Part shown: piece after piece, positions 32,269 through 44,086 of the stretch
How positions within the stretch are numbered: position 1 is the first letter of the stretch
How the letters are laid out: every line of letters starts with the position of its first letter
From: Owenia fusiformis
Taxonomy: Eukaryota > Annelida > Polychaeta > Sabellida > Oweniidae
Reading direction: 5' to 3'
NCBI GenBank assembly: GCA_903813345.2
Contig: CAIIXF020000001.1
Location: forward strand, 39,403,366 to 39,467,365
DNA length: 64,000 nt
Translations under genes and position numbers: made by a program
The notes under the pieces: model-generated
Database searches by the model: none
Seen by the model: the letters and a program-made list of their open reading frames with translations, nothing else
Told to the model about the DNA's origin: nothing

Positions 32269-35200
32269 GTATGAACTTTTTTTTTATTTCATGTCAGCTT
32301 CAATTCTGGAAACTTTGATAATTTGAAAGAAAAGGCCTTGCAATATAATATAGCATTGTCACGGTTATACCTAACCAAACCCGTCTGTCCCAGTAATCTA
32401 CTCCCGATTCTGAATTGTCGTAGATCTACGATATCGAGAGTAGATAACTGGGCCAGACGGGTTTGGTTAGGTTATACCAGGCTTTCACGATAACACTACC
32501 ATGGTCATGGCAGGATCCTTGTGAAACTGAAAAACACTTGGTAACATGGTGACAGTTGTGCCAGGCATGTCTTTGAACAGATAGGGTCTCCGTTTAGGGT
32601 CTTCGTTTAGGGGGGTCTCCTACTATTTTTTTCATGGCCTGAGATCGTCGCTAACATGCTAAATATAAGAGTTAGCTGACGTTTGGGAGTCTGACTTACC
32701 TTCTAAAGGTTAGAACTCGAATCTTAATGAAACCATATCACCTTTGTTCCGTCAACCATGGAGCATTTGCCACAACATCCAAGAGGTAAATCATTGACCG
32801 TGAAAATGAATGATTTCCTTGTAAGTTCCAAAAGTTTCAATACGAAAAATTGTCGAACATAGGTGAAAACAGAATATTTGTTCGTTGTTTTCACGATTTA
32901 CAGGTTCGTTTGTTCTCCAATGTTCTGGTCAAAATTATAAAGCATCACCAACAGGTCTTACTCTATTAATCGACTAATACAGCAGACGGCTTATATTTCT
33001 ACGTAGCATTTCGTTCAGACCAATAGTGGGAGTGCAGATCACGCAGTTTCGTTCGTTGCGTACTTCACTTGAAATTGGTAATTTTAAATATTGGCTACTT
33101 CACTTAGCTTGGCGGATGTAGAACATTGCTTAATATTCTTTTAATTTTCACACCAGACATGCTTGGTTGACACGTCAACAAAGTAAAGTTCAAGGGTCAA
33201 TGCGTTATTTCGTGATAACTACAACGCCTTCCCGGAAGTCAACATTGATGAAAAATGAAAAAGGCGGAAAAGCATTTACACTAATTTCTATCAAATGCTG
33301 TGTTTATGCATCATCATCGACGCAACAAAGGTGATATGGTTTCATTAAGATTCGGGTTCTAACCTTTAGAAGGTAAGTCAGACTCCCAAACGTCAGCTAA
33401 CTCTTATATTTAGCATGTTAGCGACGAACTCAGGACATGAAAAAAATAGTAGTATGTATCCAACAGACCGAATATAATATATATGAATTTATTCAGACGA
33501 AGGATACAGTCTAGGGTCTCCCCCCAGGAAAATTTTGAAATTTGCTTGTACATGTATTTGCAGCAAATTTGCTACCATCTGGTACACCTGTGCATACACA
33601 GCGTACCGGGCGCTACATCTATCCTATCGACACTTACTCAATACCATTAGGCCAGGGTGCATGTTCGGAATTTTTCTGCATTCCTAATTTTTGGCGCACA
33701 CAGTGAGCCTATTGGATTGACTAGGCGTATGTCAGTCCGTTGGTCCGTTCATCAACATTGGCCGCACAAATTAAAACTGCTATTCGGATTGAGTCATATC
33801 CACATGCATTTTATGTATTTCCATAATGCCTATTTGATACCCTGCGTGCAGAGTCTAGTTAAACTACACTCTGCCTAGTAGAGACCATATTACAGTTTAG
33901 TAGCCCCGCCCCCACGACGGGTACCGGTGACAGTTTGGGTAATACTATAAATCACTTCTGACCTATGCGCTGACCTTTCTTCCACCATTCAGCGAGCCTG
34001 AACAAACATACGCCAAATGCGTTCTAATTAAATATGCGCATATCATTGGTCAATTCCGGGCTCAACGATGACGTCAGAAGGAATGACCATATATAGAACC
34101 GTTAGAACGTCGGTCAAATTTGGCCGACGAACACTGATTGGCGCGGTGAGTTCGCAGGTTTATTTTAGTTTGAAAGAGTGAAGACGAAGCTCTCTTTTAA
34201 GAAGTGAAGTCAAACGAATGCAAAGGGTACCTATTTGACCTATCATCGACCATTTCCCAAGTTCGCCCAGTTTCCGAGAAATTGCTGATTTTGATGTCAA
34301 AAAGTCAAATTTTCTGTAAATATGGACACTTTGTTGAAGTAGAACTTTCAAATAATTTGTAATACTGTAAAACGAGTAAATTTGACACTGGGAAATTTTA
34401 GCGATTTTTCAATTTTAGGGGGTTTTAGTGCGGGAAACTTTAGCTAAATGAAGATTAATCTTTAAAAAATCAAATTAGCGAATAATGCATTAGAAATTTT
34501 ATCATTTATGGCAGAAGAATGAAAAAACGGACATGACAGAGGCATTATCAAAATGTAAGACTTCTAACGCACATGGTATTGGTCCAAAGTACTGTAATCT
34601 CATCTGACTAATCACAAAATCACGGTAGCATTTATATACATACGATTTAAAAATATTTACCTTTTTCAAGTTACAAACTGGAAGTTGAGCACTGAACGAA
34701 AAGCTCCTTAAATACTAGTATTCATGTAGTTTCCCGGGAATTTGCAAATTTTAGCGCCCGGTTTATTTTAACCCCGGTTTATTTTAGCGAATTGAATTTT
34801 TAGCGAAACTATAGTGATCGCTAACAATCGCTAACAATTACCCCTCGCTACAATACCCGTTTTACAGTAGTTGCTGTAGATGCAACTTATGTTCTCTGAA
34901 GATTTCAAATCTCTCGAAATTAGAGTTTTTGGTGTTTACTCTACAAAATTTGACAAAAAGTTTGTCATTTTCAGGGAACTTTCTCATGTATAAAGTCAAT
35001 CATCATTGGCTGCACAAAACACTGTGTGAGCACAGGACCGTGGATCCTTTTTTCAAACAGGAATCACTCCTTCAAGGCTTCCACACATTGTCTACATCTT
35101 CCAGTTTTGCACAAAGAGTGTGCTTATCATGTGCCTAGAAAAAACTGGTGAGAAAATTTGTTTTGAAAAATATGTAAAAAAGAGAAAATTCGGTAAAAAA

Positions 35201-38200
35201 AATTTCCGAAAATTTTCTAATTTTTTTCTCTGAATTTTCTTGTTTTTTATACATTTTATCAAAACATTCTTCTTTACACTATTTTCGAGTTTAAAGCCCA
35301 TGGTACATTAGTGCACTTGTTTTGCAAAAGTGAGAGATGTAGACATTGTGGGGAAGGAGTGATTCAAATTTGAAAAGTAACATGTGACCCTATTGAGGGT
35401 TGCAGCAAAATTCCGAACATGCACCCTGACCTTAACTGTTACACAGAAACATTGTATCAACTGGTACATCTACATCAGCATGACTGACACCTGACAACTC
35501 AGGGCCATAGTCAGCTATTGCTAAAGGGGGAGTGATCCACTTTTCAAAGAATTCCATTTCACTTGTATCTCATACCAAGACCATCTCCTCCTTCATACGA
35601 AAGCCCATACTGCATTTACAGAGAGATTTAAAGATGTATTTAGTTGTCAAAGACATTGTGACGAGTAGGATAATTCTGATGATGTGGTCCAATTTTTTAT
35701 ATTCCAGATGGGCTGACAGAACATTATCAAAAGGTATTGATGGTACAGTTCGACATTTCAACCATCCATTCTTGCAGGTAAAAAGTGTATAATCATTTTA
35801 CACTTTAAATATTTTATACAATATTTCAATATATGAATCATCAACTTAGGAAAAGTATAAATAAAAATAGTATGTATGCTAGAGGTCTGCTAGAGAATTT
35901 CCAATGTGCAGGGTTCACTAAAATTAATTTCAAAATAGACACCATTTTGAGTAAAAAAGAAATTATTAGCTTGTTAGTTGTTACATGTAGTCTTGTTGGT
36001 CATATTCATATATTAATGGCTATCATTTTCTAAAATTCAGATGTATTTGTTTTATGCACCATTCAAAGCTTTCAGTAATAAGAAAGGTTGGGAATTTTGA
36101 AATATGAAATATAACCTAAAGTTAAAGTGCTGTTTTGTTACAAACATTTAAATTTGGTTTATTGATATTTACTATCAGGCTGTTGGCATGTTCTTGGGTG
36201 AAATGTCCTGCCTTGCTGTCTTCTACATCATATTTTTCTGGAAACGCCACAAAGGAGAGGAATTTGACGTTGGTCCCCAAACTTACAACCCCCTCATCTT
36301 CTTGCCAGCAGCTATATGTGACATGACAGGGACATCCATAATGTATCTAGGACTCAATCTAACTTTTGCATCAAGCTTTCAAATGCTGAGAGGTACTTTT
36401 ATAAGTTAACTAACTACCCTGTAATGTACTGTGTGCAAAATTTTAACACATTTCTCTTAGAATTTACAAAGAAATTAACACTGGGTGAAAACTTCTCATT
36501 ACTATGAGTTAAACAAAGCTATTTTGCCAATCTCTGTTGACGTTTTAACACATTTTCCACAAATGACCAAAATTGTATGTTTTAATCAGTCAACCAATTA
36601 TCTTTTCACAAAAATTCTAGGAGCTGTGATGATCTTCACTGCGCTGCTATCTGTGGCTTTCTTAGGACGTGTCATCAAACGTTTCATGTGGTTTGGCATG
36701 ATGGTTGTCCTCGTTGGTCTTGTCCTCGTTGGACTCTCAGACACATTGTTTGGAGGAGAGAATAAGAATGACATCAATGGAATCATATCAGGTAATTAGA
36801 GAGAATTAAACTTGAGGTGCTTGGCATAAGATTGTTTCCCAGATGTATAATACATTTCCTCATTAACTTTGTAAACCAGGGAAGCATATATCTTACACAT
36901 AATATCATGGGTCTTGATTTGTCATAAGATTTGGTCTCTCGTCATTGTTTTTCTCAAAGTAGAGAATGGTTATGAGGAATCGTTAGGTATGGTCCTCCCC
37001 AAAATGGACCCCTGTATATATGTGATAACAATACATGTACATGTATTGTTCAGTTGACAGTTGTCAGGCTTCTCTACTACAACCTGGGCATGCCCCCGTT
37101 TACAAGCTTATTGTTGTACAAGCTATTTGTGTAATACATATGTACTATGTACAAGCTTATTGTGTTATTCACATCTACATGTTCAAACTTATTGTATAAT
37201 ACACATGATGTACATGTTCATGTACAAGCTGACTGAAATATATATGTACAATATGTATTGTTTGTAGGTGATCTTCTCATTGTGATGGCCCAGATAATTG
37301 CTGCTACACAGATGGTGTATGAAGAAAAGTTTATCAATAAGCACAATGTACCAGCCCTGCAGGCAGTTGGCTTTGAAGGTATAGGGGGTTTCTTGAGGGA
37401 TTGGGTGTTGGCTTTGAAAATATCAGAGTTTCTTAAGGGATTGGGAGTTTGATTTGTAGGTATATTAGAGCAATAAAATACCACTTCTGTAAGGGACAAG
37501 CTTAAATATATTGTGGGAAATGATTGTCCCATTTTACATGTTTTTTGAAGTTCTACGTGTACATTTCAAGAAATCAAAGCCTCCAAAATCTATCTAAGAA
37601 TTCAATTTTCCTTTTAGGTTTATTTGGGTTCCTTGTGTTAGGCACATTGCTAGTTCCAATGTATTTCATCAGAGTGGGACATGGCAAGTTCTCTGGAGAT
37701 CCGGAGGGAAGGCTGGAAAACTCACTGGATGCTTTTGTACAGTTATCTAATTCCTGGCAAATAGCTCTAGCTACATTTGGTAAGTACATGTATAGTAATT
37801 GGAACTTTTTTCAGTCATATTTGTCCCAATTTTTCATTTTTTCAGAAAGCTGTCTACATATTCTGAAATTGATATTATTGAGTTCCATTCATGGATAAAA
37901 ATGTCATCCCTAAAAATCATAGGATATAATTGAATTGAGTAATATCATTGGAAAGCATGTTGAACTTTTTTTGATTGATTGTGTTCTTCATATCTGGTTA
38001 TTTCAGGTAACATTGTCAGTATTGCATTCTTCAACTTTGCTGGAATTAGTATCACCAAGGAGATAAGTGCCACAACAAGGATGGTATTAGATAGTTGTCG
38101 TACACTGGTTATATGGATGTTTGCCCTCGCTGTAGGATGGCAAGCCTTTATACCACTAGGTAAAGTAGACATACATGTACATGAATTAGTATTCAAATTA

Positions 38201-41200
38201 ACATTTGAGCCAGATTTTTTTTGGAAGTGATTGCTGAGCATTCTTTTGTTAGATGGTCTTAATTCTTAAGGCAGTTTATTCATTACATTATTATCAGCAT
38301 TCTAGACTTCTAAAGTCAGGTTAGGCCTGATTAATTGTTGATTGTTGAATTGAACATTTTCAAGATGACAAATAGGTTGATTTTCAACTGGGATTTACTG
38401 ATTGTGCATTTGTTGATTTCAGCTTTCGGCATCCAGGCCATAGGCTTTGTGTTCCTTATCATCGGCATGTGTATATACAACAATATCATCATTGTGCCAC
38501 TCATCAACAAATGTAGGGGAATAACACCTGAAGAGAAGGAACCTCTGCTTAGTGGAGATGATACAGGTGAGCGTAGAATAATATGTCATAGCCGTAGCCA
38601 GCGGGGGTTCGGTGGGTTCGAACGAACCCCCGGTCAGGATTTCCCAAAATATCATTTTGCGGAAAATGCATATAACCAGAATCATTAAATTACTGTGCTA
38701 TTTGAAAACTACATAATATGAGCAGTAAATGAATTGATATTTGTTATGGTGAACACGAGAGCATTATTTTCTTAAAAACATGTCATAGTGACACTTCCCT
38801 CAAAACGTTTGACATGCTTCATCTCGGACAAAATAACCCATCTTGGGCAATGGCTAAATCAGTCCTTTGTAGGAATTTTGTTTTTAGCCAGTTCTGGTCC
38901 AATACGAAGTTATTGAAAGTTATTGAAAACAATGGAGACGTCCCATACTCCGAATGATTTTTACAACATTGGCGAATAAATATCTGGAATAGTCGTAACT
39001 TATTGATGAAACACATGTTCTTTCAAATGTGTACATCTCTGTTTCTCTTGCCAGCCCTGGGGCTGGCAAGTCCCGAAACCAATTAATAATTAAAAACGTT
39101 GTGAAATGAATTATTTAAAAGCGTATATCATTTATAAACACAAGCATTTGTTCAAATTCATTCATTCTTTCATTTGTTCAGTATTTATTTACCCATCACT
39201 TTCCAAAGAAAAATCAATCATTGCAAAAAATTATTTTATTTTTTTCAGATACACTCCACTCATCTAAGACATTGTATAGAATTCAAATTGTTATCGTTCC
39301 AGTTTACTTGCTCTCCATTTTCATGTTAATGTCATGATATGTTTAGCGAATAAATAATATAATAAAAAAAACATTGAGAAATTATATGGTATTAATCTTC
39401 AAATTATGAAGGCCTAATTTGTTATCAAGCCGTCTGAACTTAAAAAAATAACAGGCGCTTGTATTTATATATAATTTTATCCACTAAAACGTTTTTATTA
39501 TCAATTGCGGTTGATCTGCTCTGGGGAACTTACCACTGAGCTCCGATGACGTCCAAAGAAATATTTTTAAACTTTTTAAAACAAAGCATAACCGACCCAC
39601 TTATTTGAATAATAGATATTTTTATCAGTAATACGACTATCCCGGATAGTTTATATAAGCCTTCGTGTAAACGTTTTTAAAAGTTATCATAGAAGAACGA
39701 TCTTTCGGAGTATAGGGTGTTTGCGTCAATTTCAATAACCTTGCATTTGATCCGAACTGGCTTCCAAAAATTTCCTGAAAAATAATGATAAGCCATTGCA
39801 TGAGGTGATTTATTTTGTCCTAGATGAAGTAGCTTAAGTTAAAGAATAAATTGTGCGAAATAGTTGATATTCCTTGGAAACAAATCATGCTCCAGGGTCT
39901 TCCAGAAATCAGTCGAAATAATGGTGGATTCGGGGCAAATCAGATTTCAGGATATGTATTCAGTAAAAGATTCACCGAAGTATATTTTGATGCAGAAAAT
40001 TAATTATAAGTTGTCTGACTTTTTTGCACGTTGCCTGTTTATTTTACTTTGTGAACATTAAAGTTGCAAAGCTACAAGGTCATTTTTGAAAATCATTTTT
40101 ACGTCCAGACTTTTCTCATGTCATTCCTTGTCATGTCTATTTTCTAAAAATCACAACAGTGCATACTTTGTTCCAGGAAAACTAAAGATTTTTACAAAAA
40201 TGTATTATTTTTCTATAAGAATGGTTACCATTCTTATTATTTGGGAGAATTTAAACATTTTTCACTCATTTTTGCACTTTGAATCATTCATAACTTCACC
40301 AATTTATAACATGTTGTGAATCTTTTGGGAGATATTGTATTTGATATTGTAAGGAATAGATTGGTAGGTCAATTATTCATGTTGCTTGTAATTGTATCAC
40401 CCCGTATAGATCAGATTCTGCCTTTAATGAAGGTATTGAAATGAATTATATTTCCCCTCCCAAAATAGTTTTTTTCTTTACAAATTATGCAAATAAGAAG
40501 ATGCTTTAATACATAATCCAATGGGTTAGTTAGGATTGCCAAACTTTTGGAGGGAGTGTAATTGTACAAATTGCATTATTTGAGAAACCCTAATGAAGGG
40601 GGGGGGGGATTTGTGAATAACATAAAAATAGAACCCCCGGTCACCAAATCCTGGCTACGCCACTGATATGTATAGGAAAACATGAATAGGAAGAGAAATC
40701 TCAAAATATCATCATTTGCCTGCATGCTTGCTAAATGAATATTGTATTTTATTCTGCCATATATTCTGCTTTATATTCCATGTTGCATGCAGATGCATGG
40801 TTACATGATTTGAGCACTTATTGATTGTAAACCTCTTAACGACTGTTAACTAAAGCTTGACTACATTTGAAGTCACTCATGGATGGATATACATAGTGCA
40901 TGTAACTATTTGAGAATATGAATAATTGGTTGTAGATGATCTGAGAACACCTGATGGTAAGGACATACCACTGCTTTATGTATTTATATTGTGTGCATTT
41001 AGGGCTTTAGACCATCCAAAAGATCATAAATTAACACTCAAATGATATCTTGGAATATATGCATTTAACCAATTATCTTTGAAATATTAGCATGGCTTTA
41101 AAGACTTGATAACCAGCTGCAACTCATCTTATAAAAATCACTTTGCGTAAAAACATGTACACTATAAGCTTTATAGAATTACTTTGTGCATGCATGACTC

Positions 41201-41845
41201 CATCCATTCCTGAGTTTGTGTACTCCTCCCTTAAAGCTTATATCATTTGTATAGCTGTCAATTGAAATGTGAACTTCAAATGGAATCAATGAGATTTTTT
41301 GTTCAAATCAATATCTACCTCTTTTCCAAGATCACAGGGCTGTTTTCTTGGGATCTGAATCATTGATTTGATGAGAGTTTGCATTATTTGCTTAAATGAT
41401 CTTTATTAAATAGATTTGATTAATCTTGACCATGCACACATGCCTATGCTATGTAGACACTGACTTCAGAAAAGTTATAAAGAATCCAACTTACTGTTGT
41501 GGAAAATTATGAAAATTATCACTTTTCCTTATGTTTCCTTATGTAATGAGAATAACATGATATTAACTGATATTTATAAAACCTAGAAGAAATTGTCTTG
41601 AGAATTGCCTACATAGATTTTCAAAACTAACATACTCGATTTTTATTGAAAAAGTCAAAAGAGAACAAAACTACACATATATATATTTTGCTGAAAATGG
41701 TTTACAAAAATCTCTACCACATAGCAGAATCTCAACTTTTATGAAATATAATTATTTATTGACCCTTAATTCTTATATGTTGCTTGCAGGGATCCAGGAA
41801 GAGAGTTCTAATAAGCCTATGTATCAGACAGCCCAAAATGCATAA
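32192..41845 (+). CDS. SLC35F6: SLC35F6 orthologue, drug/metabolite-superfamily transporter-like protein
   Basis: Multi-span membrane protein of the EamA/nucleotide-sugar-transporter fold; the human protein is reported at lysosomal and mitochondrial membranes and binds ANT2. Exons: 32192-32268, 35708-35777, 36179-36392, 36621-36791, 37268-37378, 37618-37779, 38007-38159, 38423-38566, (40936-40956 optional), 41790-41845. The join is 1158 nt (385 residues; 392 with the microexon), close to the 371 residues of the human protein. Diagnostic stretches: VTGSINTLSTKWAD, CDMTGTSIMYLGLN, SFQMLRGAV, GDLLIVMAQIIAATQMV, FFNFAGISITKE and ATTRMVLDS. The start ATG has A at -3 and G at +4. The C-terminus is short, hydrophilic and acidic. 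Substrate is not known for this family member. Confidence 0.96.
32363..32478. repeat. 116-bp imperfect palindrome
   Basis: Arms of about 46 bp share CCTAACCAAACCCGTCTG and ATCTACTC, with a few mismatches, around a central GTAGATCTAC palindrome. It resembles a foldback MITE without visible target duplication. Confidence 0.85.
32620..33452. mobile_element. 833-bp element with 134-bp terminal inverted repeats
   Basis: Arms 32620-32753 and 33319-33452 are inverted copies of equal length with only a handful of mismatches, sharing GCTAACATGCTAAATATAAG and AGTCTGACTTACCTTC. The 565-bp interior encodes no transposase. No clear target duplication. Confidence 0.9.
33838..34229. mobile_element. 392-bp MITE with exact 9-bp target-site duplication
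   Basis: CCTATTTGA flanks both sides (33829-33837 and 34230-34238). Ends TACCCTGCGTGCAG and the inverse of TACCCTTTGCATTC. Longer copy of the 4088-4167 element. Confidence 0.85.
34365..34867. mobile_element. TA-flanked MITE with CTGTAAAACG ends
   Basis: CTGTAAAACGAGT on the left and the inverse CTGTAAAACGGGT on the right, each next to TA, as for Tc1/mariner-type insertions. Interior rich in TTTTAGCG motifs; no transposase. Confidence 0.7.
35708..35777 (+). CDS. SLC35F6: SLC35F6 exon 2
   Basis: Encodes (K)WADRTLSKGIDG through FNHPFLQ. Acceptor TATTCCAG, donor CAG|GTAAAA. HPFLQ is strongly conserved in the family. Confidence 0.93.
36179..36392 (+). CDS. SLC35F6: SLC35F6 exon 3
   Basis: Starts AVGMFLGEMSCLAVFYI (helix 2), then NPLIFLPAAICDMTGTS (helix 3) and SFQMLRG. 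Acceptor CTATCAG, donor G|GTACTT, phase 1. Confidence 0.96.
36621..36791 (+). CDS. SLC35F6: SLC35F6 exon 4
   Basis: Encodes AVMIFTALLSVAFLGR and a further hydrophobic helix MVVLVGLVLVGLSD. Phase 1 on both sides. Confidence 0.96.
37268..37378 (+). CDS. SLC35F6: SLC35F6 exon 5
   Basis: Encodes GDLLIVMAQIIAATQMVYEE and VPALQAVGFE. Acceptor TGTTTGTAG, donor G|GTATAG. The donor region is partly repeated just downstream (37408-37448). Confidence 0.96.
37618..37779 (+). CDS. SLC35F6: SLC35F6 exon 6
   Basis: Encodes LFGFLVLGTLLVPMYFI and the loop GDPEGRLENSLDAF. Acceptor CCTTTTAG, donor G|GTAAGT. Confidence 0.96.
38007..38159 (+). CDS. SLC35F6: SLC35F6 exon 7
   Basis: Encodes NIVSIAFFNFAGISITKE and ATTRMVLDSCRTLVIW, the best conserved part of the family. 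Phase 1 on both sides. Confidence 0.96.
38423..38566 (+). CDS. SLC35F6: SLC35F6 exon 8
   Basis: Encodes the last membrane helix (IQAIGFVFLIIGMCIYNN) and EEKEPLLSGDDT. Donor ACAG|GTGAGC, phase 1. Confidence 0.96.
38587..40665. mobile_element. 2.08-kb insertion in the SLC35F6 intron, inverted ends, 6-bp direct repeat
   Basis: ATATGT flanks both ends (38581-38586 and 40666-40671). Ends are CATAGCCGTAGCCAGC and, inverted, CAGTGGCGTAGCCAGG. Inside, 38815-38960 (+) and 39690-39840 (-) are diverged inverted copies that both read as remnants of one protein beginning LHLGQN. No intact transposase; family not assigned. Confidence 0.75.
40936..40956 (+). CDS. SLC35F6: Candidate 21-nt microexon in the SLC35F6 tail
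   Basis: Between TTGTAG and GTAAGG, phase 1 on both sides, no stop. It inserts seven codons, changing the tail from SGDDTGIQEE to SGDDTDDLRTPDGIQEE. As I recall, vertebrate SLC35F6 tails also carry an R-T-P tripeptide near the end. The pyrimidine tract is weak. Confidence 0.5.
41790..41845 (+). CDS. SLC35F6: SLC35F6 terminal exon
   Basis: Acceptor TTGCTTGCAG. Encodes IQEESSNKPMYQTAQNA and a TAA stop at 41843-41845. A short hydrophilic cytosolic tail. Confidence 0.85.
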
Positions 41846-42680
41846 TGCATAATACATTGCCATTCCACCAGTGCCTCATGGAGACATGGACTGTAACTAG
41901 CTCCCTACTTTATACTCAATGACTCAACTACTAAACAACGCAGAACAAAAAATGATTTTAGATGATATATTAAATGAAGAAGTTTACGATTTTCAACACA
42001 TTACACTTAACTGCTGAAACTTGAACTTCAGTATTATTGCACTGGCATTTTATACATTTTACATAATTGATTTTAAACACATTACATGCATATAGTTCTC
42101 TGAAAGGTTGCAATATTGCATGTGGCCATTTAATATTTGCACACAATACCTCTGAAGTTATATGTAATATCACATGAGCCATCTATAATTTTTGATTAAT
42201 TTTATAACTGAGAGTGCAATGATAGAGTGGTGAGATCTCTTATTTATCTTATTTGGGGCCATTTGTTCTTTTCTAGTGCAACATTTGCAATATTAACACA
42301 CACATGTGATATCAAACCTGTCAACAAAACTTCCTTATTAGCCTCGCCATAAAGGTTTCTAACCCTCTACCCTTATCTGCTTCACCTAGAGTGATAGGGG
42401 TGAAATGCCTATTTTGGGGGAGGGGGGTGTGTGGTCTCAAGCCAAATCATGATTTGAGGGTTAAGTTGTAGAATACTCAGTGCTCAGATACTCTACAGAA
42501 AATAATGGAAACAATTTAATATCCATTATTCATAGTGCAGTAAACACACTAGAAGTGATTTCCATTGAACTTATATTTTCATATTTTGTTGCATTGCAAT
42601 GTAAACTGTTATTATTTATATACTAGATGATTGTAAACTGATATGTATTTTAAATAAAATGTACAATAATTATATTTTAA
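41846..42680 (+). other. SLC35F6 3' UTR
   Basis: Noncoding sequence after the stop. AATAAA at 42653-42658 is the first clear poly(A) hexamer in a suitable position, giving a 3' UTR of about 0.83 kb. Confidence 0.55.
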
Positions 42681-44020
42681 GACAGATTTATTTTCACTGT
42701 ATTTTATTATATGTTGTTGTTTCTTAATAAGTTGTAGTTTAACCATATGAGGTCATTATATGTTGGTATCAAAATCTAAATAGATGCATGATAAAAATGA
42801 TATACTACTGTACTATGTAGGCCTGTCAAGTCAGCCTTCATGAAGTGAGAGCTCTACATTTAGTCATTTACAGAGGACTCAATTTTTAGGGGGGGGGGGG
42901 GTTGAAAAGCATATTTTTGAAGAAATAATAGCCCAGAGCTCTCCCTGTGTACTAACATTATATATGAAATATTGAGTGGTTACTTAAAGGGGCAATAAGG
43001 ACTGTAGAGAGAAAATTCGAAAATTTTTATTTTTTCTGAGCTATCAGGTCAATATTTGGCTTAATACCTTCTTTGACATACCTATTTTCATAAAATGTAT
43101 GTATAAACTATCAATTTCAGCATTAAGAAGTGTAAATTCAATTCAAAGCTTCTATAAAGGGAGTCCCACTTATAGATTTTTAAGATCCACCATGTTTCAA
43201 GAGGAATATCAGCTGAAATAATGTTCATCCAGAGGATTTCTTTGTAGATAATGAAAATATATGTTAGTCTTGATGAAATATCCAAACCTAAATATATTTT
43301 GACACTTGTCGATGATCGTTGAATGGCCCCCCTGCACTATTTGTAGCACCTTTAACTAGGTGCTTGCATTTTGTTAATTCGAGTGTCTTCAAATTTTTAC
43401 AAAATGTACTTTGAAATGTTGCATCTAAAACTGCAAAGTTTAAAAAAAATTGAACATTTTGCAAAAATTTGGACAAAATGTTACCACCAGTCCTGTTACT
43501 TTTTGAACATCCTGTATAGTTATCGTACATGAAGTTCTTATTTTATAGAATAGCACAAAATACCAGCTGCTTGTATCCTATTCCTGGAAAATGAAAATAC
43601 AAATGTATTTTGATTGGCCTGGTATTTAGAACCATTCTCTCGGACACATATAAGACAAAATCATGCAAAAATTTTTTGAGCAGATTTGATTTATTCTTGT
43701 ATGTGCATGTATAACACACAATATTATGTACATCTTCTACAATGTAGAAATTAAACCCTTAACACAACAATAGTCCTACAGTCAAACACACATCTCCAGG
43801 AAATGACTTTAATTGAGCTACTGCTTCAGTCATTCCACTTTCACGCATGTGTGAAACTAGAGCAATATGAACAAAAGACAAAGAAGAGATGGGGTAATTA
43901 TATGGAAAAGTGTGTTTGCCATCTCACTTATTGTTCATAAATTGTATTTTCAAGACTTGTGTGCATTATCATATGACTTTTTTGAAGTGGCACAACAACG
44001 CTAGTAAATCTGTGAACTGG

Positions 44021-44086
44021 AATTTCCACTATATATATTCTGAATTTTCACTGTATATATTCTGAATTTCCACTGTATATATTCTG
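44021..44086. repeat. Tandem repeat, 3 x 22 bp
   Basis: Three units of AATTTCCACTGTATATATTC plus TG at 44021-44042, 44043-44064 and 44065-44086, with one or two mismatches. Confidence 0.9.

Larger units (their letters stand above)
33647..35435. mobile_element. Foldback element interrupted by nested insertions
   Basis: Outer ends match as inverted repeats (CAGGGTGCATGTTCGGAATTTT). Its right half resembles the intact 423-bp foldback at 50000-50422. The left arm is split by insertions at 33838-34229 and 34365-34867. Confidence 0.75.
32269..35707 (+). other. SLC35F6 intron 1, nested inverted-repeat elements
   Basis: 3.4 kb made largely of transposon-like units: a 116-bp palindrome, an 833-bp element with 134-bp inverted ends, and a foldback of about 1.8 kb carrying two younger insertions. 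No exon is seen before 35708. Confidence 0.8.

Noticed and set aside
38335-38688. SLC35F6 ending by reading through the donor at 38567
   Set aside because: The read-through runs into the 2.1-kb insertion, and a standard terminal exon with matching phase exists at 41790.
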